DNA of 64,000 bases, from NCBI GenBank assembly GCA_937877455.1, contig CALFIU010000054.1:1-64000 (forward strand), in the 5' to 3' direction. The number at the start of each line of letters is the position of its first letter. The first letter of the stretch is position 1. The position numbers were made by a program, and so were the translations under genes. The DNA is from an uncultured Bacteroidales bacterium. GTDB taxonomy: Bacteria; Bacteroidota; Bacteroidia; Bacteroidales; UBA3824. The notes beneath the pieces were generated by a model. It did no database searches, was not told the origin of the DNA, and saw nothing but the letters and a program-made list of their open reading frames with translations. Of the stretch, positions 1 to 8,657 are shown one piece after another.

Positions 1-55
1 ATAAAGGTGTTCCAAATGGAAATGAAAAAAATTGCACTTGCGGTTTGAATCTACG

Positions 56-83
56 AATCATTCTTTCCGAATGATTTTTTTGC
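56..83 (+). terminator. Rho-independent terminator of a plus-strand gene left of the window
   Basis: A perfect 8-bp stem (AATCATTC / GAATGATT) with a 5-nt loop is followed at once by a run of seven T. The T-run lies only on the plus side, so it should end a plus-strand transcript entering from the left. The tail of that gene lies in bases 1-48 or 1-74, depending on the frame, and is too short to identify. Confidence 0.7.
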
Positions 84-97
84 ATTTTGTATTTTTT

Positions 98-610
98 TTA
101 TTGCGTAACTAAATTTTCGAGTGCTTCGTGCAATGCTCTGCCTCTTAAATTTTTAGCTACTATTATACCGTTGGCATCAATAAGAAAGTTTGATGGTATG
201 GATTCTATTCCATAGTCGCTAACCGAGTTGGCGTACCAACTTTTTAGTTCGCTTACATGGTATGGCCACGCAAGTTTGTCTTTTTCTACAGCGCGTTGCC
301 AATCAACTTTTTTTTGGTCGAGTGAAACACTAAAAATTGTAAATCCATCTCCATTTTTAAATTTTTTGTCTTTGTATTTGTTGTATGCTGCTACAACGTT
401 TGGATTTTCCATTCTACATGGCATACACCATGATGCCCAAAAATCTACAAGAACTAACTTGCCTTTAAGCGAAGATAGTGCAATTTTTTCGCCTTGAAGG
501 TCTTCGCAGTTTATTTCTGGTGCTGTTTGTCCTACGTTGTATCCTATATTTTGCGCTATAACAATATAAGGTGTAAGCATTACAATTAAAATAATCAAAA
601 ATTTTTTCAT
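98..610 (-). CDS. TlpA/ResA-like periplasmic thioredoxin-fold protein
   Basis: A 170-residue thioredoxin-fold protein of the AhpC/TSA-Redoxin (TlpA/ResA) type. Residues 1-20 are a typical signal peptide ending in VIAQ, so it acts in the periplasm. The redox motif WCMPC (Cys62 and Cys65) sits in the context VDFWASWCMPCR. Downstream, SIPSNFLIDANG is the usual cis-proline region. Family members reduce disulfides, often in cytochrome maturation, or in Bacteroidota serve general periplasmic thiol redox. No partner gene is adjacent, so the substrate is unknown. A -7 promoter element lies about 50 bp upstream. Confidence 0.85.
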   Translation of the reverse strand: MKKFLIILIVMLTPYIVIAQNIGYNVGQTAPEINCEDLQGEKIALSSLKGKLVLVDFWASWCMPCRMENPNVVAAYNKYKDKKFKNGDGFTIFSVSLDQKKVDWQRAVEKDKLAWPYHVSELKSWYANSVSDYGIESIPSNFLIDANGIIVAKNLRGRALHEALENLVTQ

Positions 611-659
611 TTCTTTTCGTATTAAAAAAATTAGGTGTAAGTAGAAATTTTCCTATCTG

Positions 660-667
660 CAAATATA
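660..667 (-). promoter_or_regulatory. -7 promoter element for the thioredoxin-like gene
   Basis: Read on the minus strand this is TATATTTG, matching the Bacteroidota TAnnTTTG -7 consensus, about 50 bp before the start codon at 610. No clear -33 TTG partner is visible, so the call rests on the -7 box and position. Confidence 0.4.
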
Positions 668-973
668 AACTAAAAAAAAGTGTTTTTGTTGTATTGAATT
701 TAAATTTTTAGGTAAAAACTTTGTATTTTTATTTTGCAACTAACTAAGATTGTTTGTTTGCTGCTTAAATTTGTTGGTTTATTAACTGAAATGTAATTGC
801 TGAAAAAATAATTATCACACCTTTATATTATGCATTTATTTTGTGAATTTTTTTTACTAAAGAATTTAGAATTAACAAAATATCTTGCTTTAGATGCTAA
901 TTTTTTGAAAAAAAGTTTCGTTTTTGTGTTTATGTTTAGAAAACGTTTAAATTTAAAAAAAAATGTAATAAGG

Positions 974-1006
974 TTGCTTAAAAAACATTTTTAATATATA
1001 ATTTTG
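974..1006 (+). promoter_or_regulatory. Bacteroidota-type promoter of the sdh/frd operon
   Basis: TTG at 974-976 and TAATTTTG at 999-1006 with 22 bp between fit the Bacteroidota -33/-7 promoter loosely (usual spacing 19-21). Transcription would start near 1012, leaving a leader of about 45 nt before sdhC. Confidence 0.5.
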
Positions 1007-1057
1007 ACGGTTATAAAAACTTTATTTGTACATATATTATAAAATTAAAATTCAGTT

Positions 1058-1765
1058 ATGAAAGGATTCTTTAAAAGTTCGATCGGAAAGAAGTTTATAA
1101 TGAGTATTACAGGTTGCTTTCTGGTCTTGTTCCTAACGTTCCACATGTGCATGAATCTCGTGTATGTGTTTAGTGCAGAGGGATACAATATGGTGTGCGA
1201 GTTTCTTGGCTCCAATTGGTATGCTGTGGCTGGCACGATGATACTTGCACTTGGATTTGTTTTCCATATCGTCTATGCGACGATACTTACAATCCAAAAC
1301 CGTAAGGCACGCGGTAACGACCGTTACGATAACCAAAACCTTCCTGCAGGTGTTGAATGGTCGTCGAAAAACATGTACGTACTTGGTGCAATTGTTTTTC
1401 TTGGATTGTTGTTGCATTTTAGCCAATTTTGGGCAAAGATGATGTTTGCAGAACTTGCTGGCTGTGAGGGTGCTGTTCCTGATAAGTTTGCCACACCGGG
1501 ATGGGAAACAGCTTCTACAGATGGTGCTGCATGGATAGGTTTCTACTTCTCTCAGTGGCATAACGTATTGCTCTATTTGGTATGGTTTGCAGCTATTTGG
1601 TTGCACCTAAATCACGGATTTTGGTCTATGTTCCAAACTCTTGGCGCAAGCAACAGCAAATGGATACCACGTCTAAAAACCATCGGAACAGTGTATTCTT
1701 CAGTTATAATTGGAGGTTTTGCTCTTGTGGTACTTGTTGCATTTTTCAAAAATTGTGGCGCATAA
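1058..1765 (+). CDS. sdhC: Succinate dehydrogenase/fumarate reductase cytochrome b subunit
   Basis: A 235-residue membrane anchor of type-B succinate:quinone oxidoreductase. It begins with the typical FKSSIGKKFIMSITG segment and has about five hydrophobic helices (roughly residues 16-38, 62-85, 104-123, 160-180 and 207-230). Conserved histidines in the first helix (TFHMCMN) and later ones (LHLNHGFW) are candidate haem b ligands. It anchors the flavoprotein and iron-sulfur subunits encoded directly downstream and exchanges electrons with menaquinone. In anaerobic Bacteroidales this complex usually runs as fumarate reductase; direction cannot be told from sequence. Confidence 0.93.
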   Translation: MKGFFKSSIGKKFIMSITGCFLVLFLTFHMCMNLVYVFSAEGYNMVCEFLGSNWYAVAGTMILALGFVFHIVYATILTIQNRKARGNDRYDNQNLPAGVEWSSKNMYVLGAIVFLGLLLHFSQFWAKMMFAELAGCEGAVPDKFATPGWETASTDGAAWIGFYFSQWHNVLLYLVWFAAIWLHLNHGFWSMFQTLGASNSKWIPRLKTIGTVYSSVIIGGFALVVLVAFFKNCGA

Positions 1766-1837
1766 GTAGTTTAGGTCATCAAGTTAATATTCTCACAAAT
1801 AATCAATTAATGAATTTTATTAAACAAAATAATCAAT

Positions 1838-3787
1838 ATGGCAAATTTGGACTCTAAAATACCCGAAGGGGACTTGAAAGACAAATGGAGCAACTATAAG
1901 GAGCATCAGCACCTTGTAAACCCAGCCAACAAACGTAAAATTGACATCATCGTGGTGGGTACTGGACTTGCTGGTGGTGCTGCTGCTGCGAGCTTGGCTG
2001 AAATGGGTTTTAAAGTTAAGGCGTTCTGTTATCAAGATTCGCCTCGCCGTGCCCACTCTATTGCTGCTCAAGGTGGTATTAATGCTGCAAAAAACTATCC
2101 AAACGATGGCGATAGTGTATATCGTTTGTTTTACGATACAATAAAAGGTGGTGATTATCGTGCTCGCGAAGCCAACGTTTACCGTTTGGCTGAGGTGAGC
2201 AACAATATTATCGACCAGTGCGTTGCGCAAGGTGTTCCTTTTGCACGTGAATACGGTGGATTGCTTGCCAATAGGTCTTTTGGTGGCGCGCTTGTATCAC
2301 GTACATTTTACGCTCGTGGTCAGACGGGACAACAACTTCTTCTTGGTGCTTACAGCGCATTGAGTCGTCAAGTTGGATTAAAAAATGTAGAGCTTTATCC
2401 ACGTACCGAGATGATGGATCTTGTTATGGTTGATGGTCGTTGTCGTGGTATTGTTGCTCGTAATCTTATAACAGGAGAGGTAAAAGCCTATTTCGCACAT
2501 TGCGTTGTACTTGCTACAGGTGGTTATGGAAATGTTTATTTCTTGTCAACCAATGCTATGGGAAGTAACGGTAGTGCTGCCATGAAAGCATATCGCAAAG
2601 GTGCTTATTTTGCTAATCCTTGCATGGTGCAGATTCACCCTACATGTATTCCTCAACATGGAGATTTCCAAAGTAAACTTACCCTTATGTCTGAGTCGTT
2701 GAGAAACGACGGTCGTATTTGGGTACCAAAGAAGAAAGAAGACGCTGAGAAACTTCGCAAAGGACAGATGAAAGCATCGGATATTCCAGACGAAGATCGT
2801 TACTTCTATCTTGAAGAACGTTATCCTGCATTTGGAAACCTTGTACCTCGCGACGTTGCATCGCGTAATGCAAAAGAAAGATGCGATGCTGGTTATGGCG
2901 TTAATTCTACTGGCAAGGCGGTGTTCCTTGATTTTAAATATGCTATCCAACGCCTTGGAAAAGATGTTGTTGAGCAACGCTATGGTAACCTCTTCCAGAT
3001 GTATCAAAAAATTACTGATACCGATCCGTACAAAGAACCTATGATGATTTACCCTGCTATTCACTACACAATGGGTGGTCTTTGGGTAGATTATGAACTT
3101 TCTACTACAGTTCCTGGACTTTTTGCTGCTGGTGAAGCCAACTTCTCAGACCATGGTGCCAACCGTTTGGGAGCATCGGCATTGATGCAAGGTCTTGCTG
3201 ACGGTTATTTTGTATTGCCTTACACAATTCAAGAATATCTTGCCGACCAATTTAATGTTCCACGCATGGATCCAGAAAAACAACCTGAGTTTAAAAAAGC
3301 AGTTGAAGATGTTAAGGCTTATATCAACAAACTTATGAATGTTAAAGGTAAGGAATCTGTTGATAGTATTCACAAACGTCTTGGTCACATTATGTGGGAA
3401 AACGTCGGAATGGCTCGTACAAAAGAAAGTCTTGAACGTGCAATAACTGAAATTCAAGCACTTAGGAAAGAGTTTTGGAGTAATGTATTTATTCCTGGAG
3501 ATGTAAATGGTCTTAATGTTGAACTTGAAAAAGCCAACCGTGTTGCCGACTTCCTCGAACTTGGAGAACTTATTGCTCGCGACGCTTTGCATCGCAACGA
3601 GTCGTGTGGTGGACACTTCCGCGAAGAAAGTCAGGATAATGGCGAGGCTAAACGCGATGACGAACATTTTATGTATGTTGGCGCGTGGGAATACAAAGGT
3701 GAGGATAAAGAACCCGAACTCCACAAAGAAGACCTCAACTATCAGTTTATAAAAGTTCAGACACGTAACTATAAGACTGGTAAGTAA
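1838..3787 (+). CDS. sdhA: Succinate dehydrogenase/fumarate reductase flavoprotein subunit
   Basis: A 649-residue FAD subunit, the usual length for the Bacteroidota type-B enzyme. The dinucleotide fold GTGLAGGAAAASLAE starts near residue 41. The covalent FAD histidine lies in HSIAAQGGIN. Substrate and active-site segments HPTCIP, and GLFAAGEANFSDHGANRLGA near residue 430, are present. It oxidises succinate or reduces fumarate on the cytoplasmic face and passes electrons to the SdhB clusters. It lies 72 bp after sdhC and 44 bp before sdhB in one operon. Confidence 0.97.
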   Translation: MANLDSKIPEGDLKDKWSNYKEHQHLVNPANKRKIDIIVVGTGLAGGAAAASLAEMGFKVKAFCYQDSPRRAHSIAAQGGINAAKNYPNDGDSVYRLFYDTIKGGDYRAREANVYRLAEVSNNIIDQCVAQGVPFAREYGGLLANRSFGGALVSRTFYARGQTGQQLLLGAYSALSRQVGLKNVELYPRTEMMDLVMVDGRCRGIVARNLITGEVKAYFAHCVVLATGGYGNVYFLSTNAMGSNGSAAMKAYRKGAYFANPCMVQIHPTCIPQHGDFQSKLTLMSESLRNDGRIWVPKKKEDAEKLRKGQMKASDIPDEDRYFYLEERYPAFGNLVPRDVASRNAKERCDAGYGVNSTGKAVFLDFKYAIQRLGKDVVEQRYGNLFQMYQKITDTDPYKEPMMIYPAIHYTMGGLWVDYELSTTVPGLFAAGEANFSDHGANRLGASALMQGLADGYFVLPYTIQEYLADQFNVPRMDPEKQPEFKKAVEDVKAYINKLMNVKGKESVDSIHKRLGHIMWENVGMARTKESLERAITEIQALRKEFWSNVFIPGDVNGLNVELEKANRVADFLELGELIARDALHRNESCGGHFREESQDNGEAKRDDEHFMYVGAWEYKGEDKEPELHKEDLNYQFIKVQTRNYKTGK

Positions 3788-3831
3788 TTGCGGCTAAAGT
3801 TAATAAAAACTAATTAAAAAAGAATCAAACA

Positions 3832-4596
3832 ATGTCAGAAGATATAAAAGGTTTAAACCTAACTTTGAAAGTATGGAGACAGAAAGATCGCCACACCCAA
3901 GGTCATTTTGAAACCTATCAGGTGTCGAATGTTAGCACAGAGGCTTCTTTTCTTGAAATGATGGACATTCTCAACGAACAACTCATCAACAACGGACAAG
4001 AACCTGTTGCTTTTGATCACGACTGTCGCGAAGGTATCTGTGGTGCTTGTAGTTTGTTTATCAATGGACGCGCTCACGGACCAGACGATGACATCACAAC
4101 ATGTCAACTCCACATGCGTAAATTCCACGACGGACAGACAATAACCGTTGAACCTTGGCGTTCGGGTGGTTTTCCAATTATAAAAGACCTTATGGTTGAC
4201 CGTTCTGCATACGATAAAATAATGCAAGCAGGTGGTTTTGTGTCGGTTTCTACAGGTGGTGTGCCAGACGCTAATGCAATTCCAATTCCAAAACCAGATG
4301 CTGATGAAGCAATGGATGCCGCTGCATGCATAGGCTGTGGTGCGTGTGCTGCAACTTGTAAAAATGGTTCGGCTATGCTTTTTGTTTCTGCAAAAGTTTC
4401 GCAACTTGCACTTTTGCCACAAGGTAAGGTTGAAGCTGCAAGAAGAGCAAAAGCAATGGTGGCTAAAATGGACGAACTTGGCTTTGGAAACTGCACTAAC
4501 ACTGGAGCCTGCGAGTTGGAATGCCCTAAGAGTGTTTCAATTTCGCATATTGCTCGCTTAAATCGCGAGTTCTTAAAAGCCAACCTTAAAGACTAA
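3832..4596 (+). CDS. sdhB: Succinate dehydrogenase/fumarate reductase iron-sulfur subunit
   Basis: A 254-residue electron-transfer subunit. The [2Fe-2S] site is CREGICGACSLFING plus a later Cys in TTCQLHM. The [4Fe-4S] motif is CIGCGACAATCKN and the [3Fe-4S] motif is CTNTGACELECPKS. It relays electrons between the FAD of SdhA and the haem/quinone of SdhC. It is the last gene of the operon, followed by a strong terminator at 4625-4678. Confidence 0.97.
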   Translation: MSEDIKGLNLTLKVWRQKDRHTQGHFETYQVSNVSTEASFLEMMDILNEQLINNGQEPVAFDHDCREGICGACSLFINGRAHGPDDDITTCQLHMRKFHDGQTITVEPWRSGGFPIIKDLMVDRSAYDKIMQAGGFVSVSTGGVPDANAIPIPKPDADEAMDAAACIGCGACAATCKNGSAMLFVSAKVSQLALLPQGKVEAARRAKAMVAKMDELGFGNCTNTGACELECPKSVSISHIARLNREFLKANLKD

Positions 4597-4624
4597 TCGG
4601 TTTTAAACCGTAGGTTTATAATAT

Positions 4625-4678
4625 TATCCTTAACACTTTTTTGAAAAATATTTTTGAAAAGTGTTAAGGATATTTTTT
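4625..4678 (+). terminator. Strong rho-independent terminator of the sdh/frd operon
   Basis: A perfect 16-bp inverted repeat (TATCCTTAACACTTTT and its complement) with a 16-nt loop, followed by six T. Confidence 0.9.
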
Positions 4679-4842
4679 GTTGTACTACTTAAGATAATAA
4701 TTTGTTGTTTAATAATTTAACAAATAAAAAACTATTAAATGTTGACACAATATTGTAACTACATTATTAAACCAATTAGAGTATATATAGCAAATTTTTT
4801 TAAGAAAATTTATGATGTATGTATTATTAAAATTTAAAAAAA

Positions 4843-4873
4843 TTGCATTTATAAAAAAAAATATATAATTTTA
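4843..4873 (+). promoter_or_regulatory. Putative promoter of the T9SS cargo gene
   Basis: TTG at 4843-4845 and TAATTTTA at 4866-4873, 20 bp apart. The final G of the -7 consensus is replaced by A, so the match is imperfect. Confidence 0.4.
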
Positions 4874-4911
4874 CCGATTGCAAAAAAATATAAACCTGAA
4901 TTGAATTTGCG

Positions 4912-5718
4912 ATGAAAAAATTAATATATGCGGTATGTCTTATTTTGGCAGTGTTTAGTGTAAAGCAGGCGAGAGCAGATGGTGAACTTAAAGTTGAAGG
5001 TATTTTTCAAGGCGAAAACCTTTTTATTATGAATCCATTTGCAGCAAGTGGTGTTGGATTTTGCATTTATGAGGTAACTGTCAATGGTAAAGTTTCTGCT
5101 GATGAAATTAATTGTAGTGCGTTTGAGGTGGATTTAACGGTTTATAATCTTGCTCAAGGTGATCCTGTAATAGTTGTATTGAAACATAAGTCGGGTTGTA
5201 CGCCAAAAGTACTTAATCCTGATGTACTTAAACCAAAGAGTACCTTTGTGGCTTCGGGGTTAAAACTCGACAAAACAGGAAAATTAACATGGCAAACAAA
5301 GGAAGAAAAAGGTAGTCTTCCGTTTTTGATAGAGCAATTCAAATGGAAAAAATGGGTTGTTGCTGGTAGGGTAGATGGAAAAGGTACTTCTGGTGTTAAT
5401 AATTACTCTGTTAATATAAGTTTGCATAGTGGAATAAACAAAATAAGAATAAAACAGGTTGATTACACAAAAAAACCGCGTTTCTCGGAAGAAATAACAT
5501 TTAACAACCTTATGCCAGAGGTTACTTTTAAACCAGGGAACAATGGTAAAACATCTGATTTTGTTACTTTTTCTCGTGCTACGGAGTATGAAATTTACGA
5601 TTATTATGGAAAGCGTGTTTTAAAAGGTAATGGTGCTCAAATAAATGTAACAAGTTTACCAAAAGGTACTTACTTTTTAAATTATGATTGTAAAAGTGAG
5701 TCGTTTGAACGTAAATAA
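4912..5718 (+). CDS. Secreted protein with type IX secretion C-terminal sorting domain
   Basis: A 268-residue protein of unknown function. Residues 1-22 are a signal peptide (MKKLIYAVCLILAVFSVKQARA). The last 50 or so residues match a type-A T9SS sorting domain: EYEIYDYYGKRVLKG, then the INVTSLPKGTYFLNY block and a short basic tail (SFERK). T9SS cargo of this type crosses the outer membrane and is released or anchored to the surface. The central part is beta-rich with no recognised catalytic motif. PorX, a T9SS regulator, is encoded at 22.1-23.7 kb. It overlaps yraN by one base (TAATG). Confidence 0.75.
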   Translation: MKKLIYAVCLILAVFSVKQARADGELKVEGIFQGENLFIMNPFAASGVGFCIYEVTVNGKVSADEINCSAFEVDLTVYNLAQGDPVIVVLKHKSGCTPKVLNPDVLKPKSTFVASGLKLDKTGKLTWQTKEEKGSLPFLIEQFKWKKWVVAGRVDGKGTSGVNNYSVNISLHSGINKIRIKQVDYTKKPRFSEEITFNNLMPEVTFKPGNNGKTSDFVTFSRATEYEIYDYYGKRVLKGNGAQINVTSLPKGTYFLNYDCKSESFERK

Positions 5719-6092
5719 TGGAACAACCTACTAAACAAGATATTGGAAGTATTGGAGAACAAGCTGCAGTTGATTTTTTGTTAAGTAATGGCTATGCTAT
5801 TTTAGAACGCAATTGGCGCACGGGTAATCTTGAAGTAGATATTATTGCGTTGAAAGATAATGTATTGGCGTTTGTGGAAGTAAAAAGCAGAAGCGAAAAT
5901 TTTTTGGTTGCTCCGCAAAATGCTGTAACAAAAACTAAACAGCGTAACATTATATCTGCTGCTGGTCGTTTTGTTGAGCGTTATGGGCGAGAGGAGGAAG
6001 TAAGGTTTGATATTATTTCTGTTGTATTGCGTCAGGGTAATGTGGTTGATTTAGAGCATATTGAGTCGGCATATTATCCAATTTTGCGTTGA
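5718..6092 (+). CDS. yraN: YraN family (UPF0102) endonuclease-like protein
   Basis: A 124-residue UPF0102 protein with the restriction-endonuclease-like core: G-x-x-GE-x-A-A near the N-terminus (GSIGEQAAVDFL), NWRTGNLEVDIIA carrying E and D, and FVEVKSR, the usual E-x-K. The family is thought to act on Holliday junctions or other DNA structures, but its role is poorly known. Its start shares one base with the upstream stop codon. Its last 80 bp overlap the 3' end of the convergent polymerase gene. Confidence 0.9.
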   Translation: MEQPTKQDIGSIGEQAAVDFLLSNGYAILERNWRTGNLEVDIIALKDNVLAFVEVKSRSENFLVAPQNAVTKTKQRNIISAAGRFVERYGREEEVRFDIISVVLRQGNVVDLEHIESAYYPILR

Positions 6093-7419
6093 TAGTTGGT
6101 TGTTTAGATTTCTCGTTTGTTTCTTTTATTTTTTCTTTTCGTGCCAAATGTTTTAGATGTTTTTTATACAAGTATAAAAATATAAAAACTGGCCAATAAC
6201 TCATTCCTATAAAGGCTACTATACCGGGTAAGTCGCCACCACGAAGTATTGGCACGGCAGATGCGAAGATTATTCCATGTAGTAGATGTCGCATATCTGA
6301 GCCGTATTTTAGTGTAGTGTTGAATAGTTTTGTGAATATAAATGCGTAAATTATGCAAAAAATAACTATTGCAATAGGTCCGCCTTCACCGTAAAATGTT
6401 CCGTATATTGATTGCGAAATACCCACTGTTCCGGGTAATCCTTCGTTTAAACCAAGTTTGTTGGCATATCCTCCCACAGGTTTGTCTGGCCATATTGCTC
6501 GTGGAATGGGTCGCAGTAGAATTTCAAAGTGTTCGCTTCCGTAGCCGAAATCAAGGTATTCTGGATAAGCTTGCATAACCATCATAAATCCGTCGAGCAT
6601 ATTTTGGTCTTCTGCCATTGCAAATCGTTCCTTTGCGTATTCAATTTCTTGTTCGGTGGTAAGATTAGCAAACATCATTGTGCGTTTGTTGCCAGCTATG
6701 AGAAACAAAATTAATACTACTATGCCTCCTGCCGCATAAAAAATCGATTTTGTTATTATGTTAGAACGTCCTACTATTATAAAGATGAGTGCTATCATCC
6801 AAGATAGAAACTGAAACCTTGATGTCATATTATATGTAGAGGATGCCGCTAAAATCATGGCAACAAGATATACAAATCGTAAAAATCGCTTATTCTTTGG
6901 TAAGTTTTTAAATAGCATAAAAAATAGTAGAATTAGTCCACCAATTGCGAGTTTAAACAGAAAAAAGTATCCCACACCAACGCTTTGTTGTGAGTAGTGA
7001 ACCGAACCCATAACTCTGTTGGAGTAGCCGTTGACTATGAGGAAAAAAATGTAAAGCCATATAATGAGTTTCTGTTTGCTTTTTAAAAACTCTCTAAGTA
7101 TTTTGTTGTCATCTATTAGTTTGTATTTGGGTTTATGTAGGTTGAGTAATAAATAAGAAATCGAAAGCACGGCTGTCCCCATGAAAAAATATCCAAGAGC
7201 TTCTATTGCCAAATCGTCGGTAAGAAAAAATATTTCGCGTGCGTATGCTACGTCAACCCAATTGGCTTTTCCTGATATTACTGCGTTGTAGCGAGCTATG
7301 CCTGTAAGGTAAAAAAACACTACGAGAAGCAATACAAATTCATCGCTTTTGTTTAGATATTGTAAAATACCTATCACAAACAAAATAATTGTGAAAAATT
7401 GTATTAATTCTACATTCAT
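6013..7419 (-). CDS. Wzy-like oligosaccharide repeat unit polymerase
   Basis: A 468-residue integral membrane protein with many hydrophobic helices. The large loop at about residues 290-330 holds RPIPRAIWPDKPVGG, which strongly resembles the conserved loop of the bacterial oligosaccharide repeat unit polymerase (O-antigen/capsule Wzy) family. It would join undecaprenyl-linked oligosaccharides in the periplasm. The three genes upstream on the same strand are glycosyltransferases, which fits a glycan locus. Oddly, the C-terminal tail of about 26 residues (low-complexity, polar) is read antisense through the end of yraN. Confidence 0.75.
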   Translation of the reverse strand: MNVELIQFFTIILFVIGILQYLNKSDEFVLLLVVFFYLTGIARYNAVISGKANWVDVAYAREIFFLTDDLAIEALGYFFMGTAVLSISYLLLNLHKPKYKLIDDNKILREFLKSKQKLIIWLYIFFLIVNGYSNRVMGSVHYSQQSVGVGYFFLFKLAIGGLILLFFMLFKNLPKNKRFLRFVYLVAMILAASSTYNMTSRFQFLSWMIALIFIIVGRSNIITKSIFYAAGGIVVLILFLIAGNKRTMMFANLTTEQEIEYAKERFAMAEDQNMLDGFMMVMQAYPEYLDFGYGSEHFEILLRPIPRAIWPDKPVGGYANKLGLNEGLPGTVGISQSIYGTFYGEGGPIAIVIFCIIYAFIFTKLFNTTLKYGSDMRHLLHGIIFASAVPILRGGDLPGIVAFIGMSYWPVFIFLYLYKKHLKHLARKEKIKETNEKSKQPTINAKLDNMPTQYALNQPHYPDAIQQK

Positions 7420-7421
7420 TT

Positions 7422-8657
7422 TTATGCAAATATTTCGTTTGTTAAAAGTTCTATACGATTTCTAAAATTAATACGATCAAATTTAGATGCTGACGCTATA
7501 GCATTATTTCTCAGATTATTAAACTTGTCATCTTCAAGTGATGCGTAATATAAAATTTCGTTTGCCAGTGATTCTGTATCTCTTATTGGAACAATGCTAC
7601 CGTTTTCTCTATGGTTAATTATTTCGCTACCAAACGAGTGGTTTGTTGTTATAACAGGAAGGCCAGCAGCCATTGCCTCTGGAATTACCAACCCAAACCC
7701 TTCAAAAACTGTTGGTAAAACCAGTATGTCGTAGTTTTGGTATTCTTGAAAAAGTTGGTTTTGAGGAATACCGCTTTTATAGTTGTAACAATCTTTGTAT
7801 TTTGAAAATGCTTCACCGTTGCCTTGTATGTTGCCAATAATGTGGAGTTCAGCGTTGTTTTTTATTATGTTTTTAAAAGCGTCAAGTAGGTATTTTATTC
7901 CTTTGCGTTGGGTAATAGTGCCACAATATAGTACTTTCAATTTTCTGTTTTTTAGGGTTTTAGGTGTTTTGTCGCAGGCAATAGATTTTGAATTGAAACA
8001 TAGTGGCAAATATTTTATTTTTTGTGGATTTATTCCGTCGTTGACAAGGCTTTTTATTGTAAAGTTTGACGCTGCAAAAACATAGTCTGCAACATGAGGC
8101 TCTTCGCAGAGTCGTTTTTCATATTCAATTGGAAAAACGAGATTGTCGATACTATCTGCCCATTCGGGGTGTAATAATTGTTCTTCTCCGAGAATTTTCT
8201 TTGCCTCGGTTACATGAGCAGTGGCAAGTTCTACAACGGCTATTTTTCCGCATTGTTGCGATTGTTTAAGAGTTTCTAAACAACTACCTTGAAATCCCCA
8301 AAACATTGACGATGGGCGAGAAACTATTTTTTTAGACATGTATTTGTCGAAGTTTTCGTCGCGTTGGTAAACTGCAGTTTGGGTTTTGGATGTTTTTCCG
8401 TAGATTTTACGTAGTAGAATTTCTTTTATTTCAAATCGCCAATTGCTGTTGACGTATTTGCCCGAAAGTCCTTGAATAAAGCGTTTTTCAAAGTATGTAA
8501 GTCCAAATTTGCTGATTATTTTTTGTAGCCATTGTTTTTTTACATAACTGCTTGTGTAATAGCAATCTAATTTTCCAAGTTCTAACAACGATAATGCAGT
8601 TAGATAGGAATGCTGTTTCCCACTATGCGACAGGGTTATTTTGGGCTTACTTGTCAT
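7422..8657 (-). CDS. Glycosyltransferase family 4 (group 1)
   Basis: A GT-B glycosyltransferase of about 411 residues. The GT4 signature is VLPTVFEGFGLVIPEAMAAG, with the E-x7-E motif that binds the sugar nucleotide, and KVLYCGTITQRKGIKYLLDA opens the C-terminal domain. I chose the ATG at 8657 because it gives a normal start (MTSKPKITLSHSG) and an 11-nt overlap with the upstream gene; a start at 8732 would extend it inside that gene. It stops 2 bp before the polymerase gene. The donor and acceptor sugars cannot be told. Confidence 0.85.
   Translation of the reverse strand: MTSKPKITLSHSGKQHSYLTALSLLELGKLDCYYTSSYVKKQWLQKIISKFGLTYFEKRFIQGLSGKYVNSNWRFEIKEILLRKIYGKTSKTQTAVYQRDENFDKYMSKKIVSRPSSMFWGFQGSCLETLKQSQQCGKIAVVELATAHVTEAKKILGEEQLLHPEWADSIDNLVFPIEYEKRLCEEPHVADYVFAASNFTIKSLVNDGINPQKIKYLPLCFNSKSIACDKTPKTLKNRKLKVLYCGTITQRKGIKYLLDAFKNIIKNNAELHIIGNIQGNGEAFSKYKDCYNYKSGIPQNQLFQEYQNYDILVLPTVFEGFGLVIPEAMAAGLPVITTNHSFGSEIINHRENGSIVPIRDTESLANEILYYASLEDDKFNNLRNNAIASASKFDRINFRNRIELLTNEIFA

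Larger units (their letters stand above)
611..1057. other. 447-bp AT-rich divergent spacer
   Basis: Very AT-rich region between the minus-strand thioredoxin gene and the plus-strand sdh operon. It holds a -7 element for each direction (660-667 minus, 999-1006 plus). A 54-codon Phe/Leu/Lys-rich reading frame at 830-994 is judged spurious. Nothing else is recognisable. Confidence 0.6.
4597..4911. other. 315-bp spacer with terminator and promoter
   Basis: This gap holds the sdh operon terminator (4625-4678) and a likely promoter for the T9SS cargo gene (4843-4873). The rest is plain AT-rich sequence with nothing recognisable. Confidence 0.6.

Noticed and set aside
1..74. Tail of a plus-strand gene at the left edge
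   Set aside because: Two frames give plausible ends (TGA at 46-48 or at 72-74, the latter inside the terminator stem). Too short to choose a frame or name a product.
830..994. 54-codon plus-strand ORF in the spacer before sdhC
   Set aside because: It is almost only Phe, Leu, Lys, Asn and Val, as expected from chance in AT-rich DNA, and it runs over the sdh promoter -33 element.
2546..3064. Long minus-strand ORFs inside sdhA and other conserved genes
   Set aside because: They lie antisense to clearly conserved coding regions and show no motif of their own.
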